This document shows, one piece after another, positions 7,298 through 9,799 of a stretch of DNA of 9,799 nt. The position numbers were made by a program, and so were the translations under genes. Source of the DNA: Candidatus Omnitrophota bacterium. Its GTDB lineage: Bacteria; Omnitrophota; Gorgyraeia; Tantalellales; Tantalellaceae. The notes beneath the pieces were generated by a model that was not told the origin of the DNA, made no database searches, and was given only the letters and a program-made list of their open reading frames with translations. Position 1 is the first letter of the stretch, and each line of letters opens with the position of its first letter. The stretch lies in NCBI GenBank assembly GCA_030631915.1, contig DAOVKF010000054.1, forward strand, positions 1 to 9,799, written 5' to 3'.

Positions 7298-8140
7298 CTA
7301 TTTTTTCGATAAACGGATGTTATCGATGTAAACAGGGCCGGCATACGCGGGCTTTTTGTTGGACTCGATCCTTATCGCTATTTTCCGGATGTCTGTTCTA
7401 AAGCCCATGTCGACTGTTGTCCGTCTCCATCCAATGCTCCCTTCGGCAATATCCGCGCCGATTGTGGTCCATTCTCCCGGGGTGACCGGCAGCGCGCGCG
7501 ACATTTCCACCCACTGCCAGTCTTTTCCGGCCGTCAATATCAGTTTAGCCTTTAATCCGCGCGGGCAGGAAGCAGGCGCGTATATGTCTGCGGATATCAT
7601 GTCGAAATTTCCGAGATCCAGGAATTGAGCTATTTCAATGAGCGCGGCCGTCCATCTGCCCCCCGGGAACCTTACGGACAGTTTGAGGCTGCCCCGGCCG
7701 TTACTCGCCATGCCCTTTACGTGTTCGAGCCTTTCAGCGACATGGTCCTGCTTTTCCTCAGCCCAGAGAGGTATTTCCCAGCCGTTCTTATCCTCTTCAA
7801 AGTCGTAGAACACCCTGAAGCTTTCCGGCGTTCTCTCAGCAACATCTTCGCGGGAGCGGACACGTCCGGTTTTTTTCGGTTCGACCGCGGGTATTTCGAC
7901 GGGTGCCTCCGGTTTAACGGCCGTGAACTCTATTTTTCCTCCGCGGATAAAAAACGCGGCGAGAACAGCGGTAATACCCAGGCCGATGAAAACCGTCAGG
8001 AACCGCTTGATACGGGTCCGGTTCTCTGGCGCGATAAACGGTTTCCCGTGTTTACCGGACGGATTTTTTTTCGAGCTGTTCCTGAAATATGTCCTGGCCA
8101 GTTCGTGGTCTATGTGATCGTATACTTTTTCCCCATGCAT
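7298..8140 (-). CDS. Membrane-anchored protein with CBM-like jelly-roll domain
   Basis: This 280-residue protein has three parts. Residues 1-47 are hydrophilic and rich in Lys/Arg/His. A single hydrophobic segment lies at about 48-65, flanked on the N-side by basic residues, so N-in/C-out topology is likely. A Pro/Glu/Lys linker (about 72-108) follows. From 110 on is a beta-rich domain beginning YDFEEDKNGW and ending VYIDNIRL, the usual borders of galactose-binding-like (CBM-type) beta-sandwiches; tryptophans at 121, 126, 163, 208, 210, 224 and 238 could bind sugar. I cannot name the CBM family. No catalytic domain is seen. It has its own TTGCTA-17-TATAAT promoter and is divergent from the ParA-CBM48 gene. 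The short cytoplasmic tail could contact a cytoplasmic partner such as the ParA, which is an inference. Confidence 0.75.
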   Translation of the reverse strand: MHGEKVYDHIDHELARTYFRNSSKKNPSGKHGKPFIAPENRTRIKRFLTVFIGLGITAVLAAFFIRGGKIEFTAVKPEAPVEIPAVEPKKTGRVRSREDVAERTPESFRVFYDFEEDKNGWEIPLWAEEKQDHVAERLEHVKGMASNGRGSLKLSVRFPGGRWTAALIEIAQFLDLGNFDMISADIYAPASCPRGLKAKLILTAGKDWQWVEMSRALPVTPGEWTTIGADIAEGSIGWRRTTVDMGFRTDIRKIAIRIESNKKPAYAGPVYIDNIRLSKK

Positions 8141-8167
8141 TTTATGGCTCTCTTTCCTTCGTCCTTA

Positions 8168-8196
8168 ATTATATTTTACTTCAGCCGGTGTAGCAA
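8168..8196 (-). promoter_or_regulatory. Sigma70-type promoter for the membrane CBM-like gene
   Basis: Read on the minus strand, TTGCTA (8196-8191) and a perfect TATAAT (8173-8168) are separated by 17 bases. Transcription would begin near 8160, giving a leader of about 20 bases before the ATG at 8140. This is the best promoter in the window. Confidence 0.75.
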
Positions 8197-8220
8197 GGAT
8201 AAAAAAACGCCCCGGGGGTA

Positions 8221-8249
8221 TTTACTTCTAAAAATAAATATGATATACT
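8221..8249 (+). promoter_or_regulatory. Sigma70-type promoter for the ParA-CBM48 gene
   Basis: TTTACT (8221-8226) and TATACT (8244-8249) are 17 bases apart, matching the consensus at 4 of 6 and 5 of 6 positions. The predicted leader is about 55 bases. Its -35 box lies only 24 bases from the -35 box of the divergent promoter, so one regulator bound between them (the gap holds CCCCGGGG, 8210-8217) could control both genes. Confidence 0.6.
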
Positions 8250-8302
8250 TCAACAAAACCACAATATGTAGGCCGATGTGGGATGAAAAGCACAAAATAT
8301 GT

Positions 8303-8308
8303 GGAGGA
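8303..8308 (+). promoter_or_regulatory. Ribosome binding site deciding the ParA-CBM48 start
   Basis: GGAGGA lies three bases before the ATG at 8312 (G-G-A-G-G-A-AAA-ATG). The frame stays open for 229 codons upstream, antisense to the neighbouring gene, so this site and the ParA N-terminus fix the start. Confidence 0.75.
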
Positions 8309-8311
8309 AAA

Positions 8312-9355
8312 ATGAAGATAATTTCTGTCGTAAACCAGAAAGGCGGTTGCGGAAAGACAACGCTTGCGGTAAATCTTGCGGCGGCGCTTTCCAGGGTGGG
8401 AAAGGAAACGCTTATTATTGACCTTGATCCGCAGGCTCATGCCACGTTTTCACTGGGTTATTGGAAGAAGTCTTCCGAAAGGAAGACGGCATATGATATT
8501 TTCCGTTCACATATAGACGGCGGGCAGACCCCGTTCGCGGAACTGGTCATTGCGGACAGGCAGAAGATGTCGTTCGTGCCGGCAAATATGCTCCTCAGCT
8601 CCGCTGAAATAAATCTCGGAGGAGTGGACGGCGCGGCGGCGATATTATTCCACGCTTTGGCCGATCCGTTTTTTGCGAAATACGACTATGTCATAATCGA
8701 CTCGCCTCCGAGTTTCGGCTTTTTAACGCTCAATTCAATGTATGCCGCGGATATGCTGCTTGTGCCCATTGATCTGAGCTATTTTTCGTTCAATAGCGTG
8801 AACAGTGTTTATCGGGTGGCCGGTCTCTTGAACAGGGAAACGGGAAGAAGCCCTGACATTTTTTTCATGATGAACATCTATGACCAGCGGTCCAACTTCG
8901 CGAAAATACTGGAAAGGGAGGCAAGAGAGAAACTCGGGCAGTACCTTCTTTCTTCAAGGGTCCGCTCGAGCGTGCGCCTCAGGGAGGCCGCGAAACTGGG
9001 GAAGACCATTTTTGAACATGATCCCAAGTGTTCCGCTTCCCTGGATTTCTACAACCTGACCAGCGAGATACTGGGCCTGGATGAATCCGAACTGGACACG
9101 GCTGTCAGGGAATTCGTTCTGCACGCCCCAAAGGCCGGATCCGTGCATGTGCTGGGCGATTTTAATGGATGGAAAAAAGGCGAAGCCAGCAGGCTCGCGC
9201 AATTCGAGAACGGCGATTGGTCCATCCATTTCAATCTGAAAAAAGGAAGGCACCGGTACAAATATTTTATCGATGGCAAATGGATGCCCGATCCCGCTAA
9301 TCCCCGCACCGAAGCGAATATTTTCGGGAGCCAGGATTCCATACTCACCGTTTAG
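8312..9355 (+). CDS. ParA-family ATPase fused to glycogen-binding (CBM48/AMPK-beta-type) domain
   Basis: This 347-residue two-domain protein begins with a complete ParA/Soj ATPase (1 to about 255): deviant Walker A KGGCGKTT (10-17, signature lysine K10 and K15), switch I-like IDLDPQ (36-41), Walker B YVIIDSPPS (126-134), and the Soj-like segment SSRVRSSVRLREAAKLGKTI (214-233), which in relatives carries DNA-contacting arginines. A very short linker leads to an AMPK-beta/CBM48-type domain (about 267-345) with FVLHAPKAGSVHVLGDFNGW and YKYFIDGKWMPDP. W287, K317 and W324 align with AMPK-beta sugar-binding W100, K126 and W133. Family knowledge: ParA ATPases position plasmids, chromosomes and cargos such as carboxysomes on the nucleoid. 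Inference: this one may position glycogen. No ParB or McdB-like gene is adjacent. Neighbours are a divergent membrane CBM-like protein and a downstream GH130. Confidence 0.92.
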   Translation: MKIISVVNQKGGCGKTTLAVNLAAALSRVGKETLIIDLDPQAHATFSLGYWKKSSERKTAYDIFRSHIDGGQTPFAELVIADRQKMSFVPANMLLSSAEINLGGVDGAAAILFHALADPFFAKYDYVIIDSPPSFGFLTLNSMYAADMLLVPIDLSYFSFNSVNSVYRVAGLLNRETGRSPDIFFMMNIYDQRSNFAKILEREAREKLGQYLLSSRVRSSVRLREAAKLGKTIFEHDPKCSASLDFYNLTSEILGLDESELDTAVREFVLHAPKAGSVHVLGDFNGWKKGEASRLAQFENGDWSIHFNLKKGRHRYKYFIDGKWMPDPANPRTEANIFGSQDSILTV

Positions 9356-9377
9356 CCGGATAAAACATAAAAGAAAG

Positions 9378-9411
9378 AGGAGCCGCGGATCCCGGTCCGC
9401 GCGCGGCTCCT
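9378..9411 (+). other. GC-rich hairpin between ParA-CBM48 and GH130 genes
   Basis: AGGAGCCGCG (9378-9387) pairs perfectly with CGCGGCTCCT (9402-9411) around a 14-base loop. A smaller alternative, CGCGGA (9384-9389) with TCCGCG (9396-9401), competes with it. No T-run follows, so it is at best a weak intrinsic terminator. It could instead stabilise the 3' end of the upstream message or lower GH130 expression. The GH130 ribosome binding site starts five bases after it. Confidence 0.6.
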
Positions 9412-9424
9412 TGATGGAGGAATA

Positions 9425-9799
9425 ATGACGCAGCCGATCGTTTATTTCAAGGAAAAACAGGATATCGTGGTCCGCTACGCCGGTAATCCCATCCTTACAA
9501 AGGATGACGTGCCGGGTGCGGCAAGAGGTGTTTACAATTCCGGATGTATCAGGACCGGCGAAGGCAAATATGTAATGCTGTGCCGGGTGGAAACGCCCGC
9601 GATGAAGCAGTTGATATGGGCCGCCGAATCGGCAAACGGCATAGATTTCAAGTTCCGTCCGGAACCGGTAAAAATGCCCGATGACGCCGAGTTCAGGGAA
9701 TACGCGGCGGGCATGTATTACGATCCCCGTGTCACCCGGATCGGGGACAGGTATTACGTTGTTTTCGCGTGTCACAGCAGCCATTCCTGCCGTCTTGGC
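9425..9799 (+). CDS. GH130 family glycoside phosphorylase/hydrolase, N-terminal part
   Basis: The first 125 residues of a gene cut by the window end. The start at 9425 follows GGAGG (9416-9420). GH130 enzymes are cytoplasmic or periplasmic five-bladed beta-propellers, mostly mannoside phosphorylases. The visible family traits are RYAGNPILTKDDVP (17-30), a blade-one VYNSG-CIR...GKYVMLCRVE pattern (36-56), and YYDPRVTRIGDRYYVVF (98-114), which corresponds to the usual E-D-P-R segment holding the likely catalytic aspartate (D100 here). No signal peptide is seen, so the protein should be cytoplasmic. Substrate cannot be predicted from this fragment. It lies 69 bases after the ParA-CBM48 gene on the same strand, possibly in one operon, with a GC-rich hairpin in the gap. 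Confidence 0.82.
   Translation, partial: MTQPIVYFKEKQDIVVRYAGNPILTKDDVPGAARGVYNSGCIRTGEGKYVMLCRVETPAMKQLIWAAESANGIDFKFRPEPVKMPDDAEFREYAAGMYYDPRVTRIGDRYYVVFACHSSHSCRLG

Noticed and set aside
7625..8311. Open frame upstream of and in frame with the ParA gene, potentially giving a 576-residue protein
   Set aside because: It runs antisense to the well-supported membrane CBM-like gene, has no family-like sequence, spans both promoters, and the ParA N-terminus with a strong GGAGGA fixes the start at 8312.
8312..9355. ParA gene as part of a plasmid or chromosome parABS locus
   Set aside because: No ParB-like gene follows and no parS-like palindrome was seen; the C-terminal sugar-binding domain and GH130 neighbour point elsewhere.

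Overview
The window (about 50-55% G+C by eye, tightly packed genes, bacterial start signals) looks like a chromosomal piece of an uncultivated Gram-negative-type bacterium. The gene types (cysK-metX-metW, a glycan-phosphorylase-like GH130 protein, a free-standing glycogen-binding module fused to an ATPase) would fit a PVC-related lineage such as Omnitrophota. That placement is a low-confidence inference; nothing here is a taxonomic marker.

Left part (1-6096): a non-coding leader carrying a long hairpin element is followed by four same-strand genes with 1-4 base overlaps. They are cysteine synthase (cysK), homoserine O-acyltransferase (metX), MetW, and a 1072-residue UvrD-type helicase with a C-terminal PD-(D/E)XK nuclease domain that has four cysteines placed like an AddB/Cas4-type iron-sulfur staple. 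The first three serve sulfur amino-acid synthesis. The helicase-nuclease appears to ride on the same transcript.

Middle (6097-7281): a second copy of the hairpin element lies in the leader of a YhaM-type OB-fold/HD-domain 3'-5' exoribonuclease. The two copies share an invariant core. Every stem difference between them is compensated by a matching change on the other arm, so base pairing appears to be selected. I do not recognise the element as a known riboswitch or RNA family.

Right part (7298-9799): a carbohydrate-centred cluster. A membrane-anchored protein with a jelly-roll, CBM-like outer domain is on the minus strand. Across a compact divergent promoter region, the plus strand encodes a ParA-type partitioning ATPase whose C-terminus is an AMPK-beta/CBM48-type glycogen-binding domain. 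This is followed by a GC-rich hairpin and the first 125 codons of a GH130 glycoside phosphorylase/hydrolase. The ParA-CBM48 fusion is the most unusual protein here. It suggests, as a hypothesis, a system that positions or segregates glycogen-like polysaccharide using a ParA gradient, with the membrane CBM protein and GH130 as possible partners. No ParB gene, parS-like site, tRNA, rRNA, CRISPR array or insertion sequence was seen.
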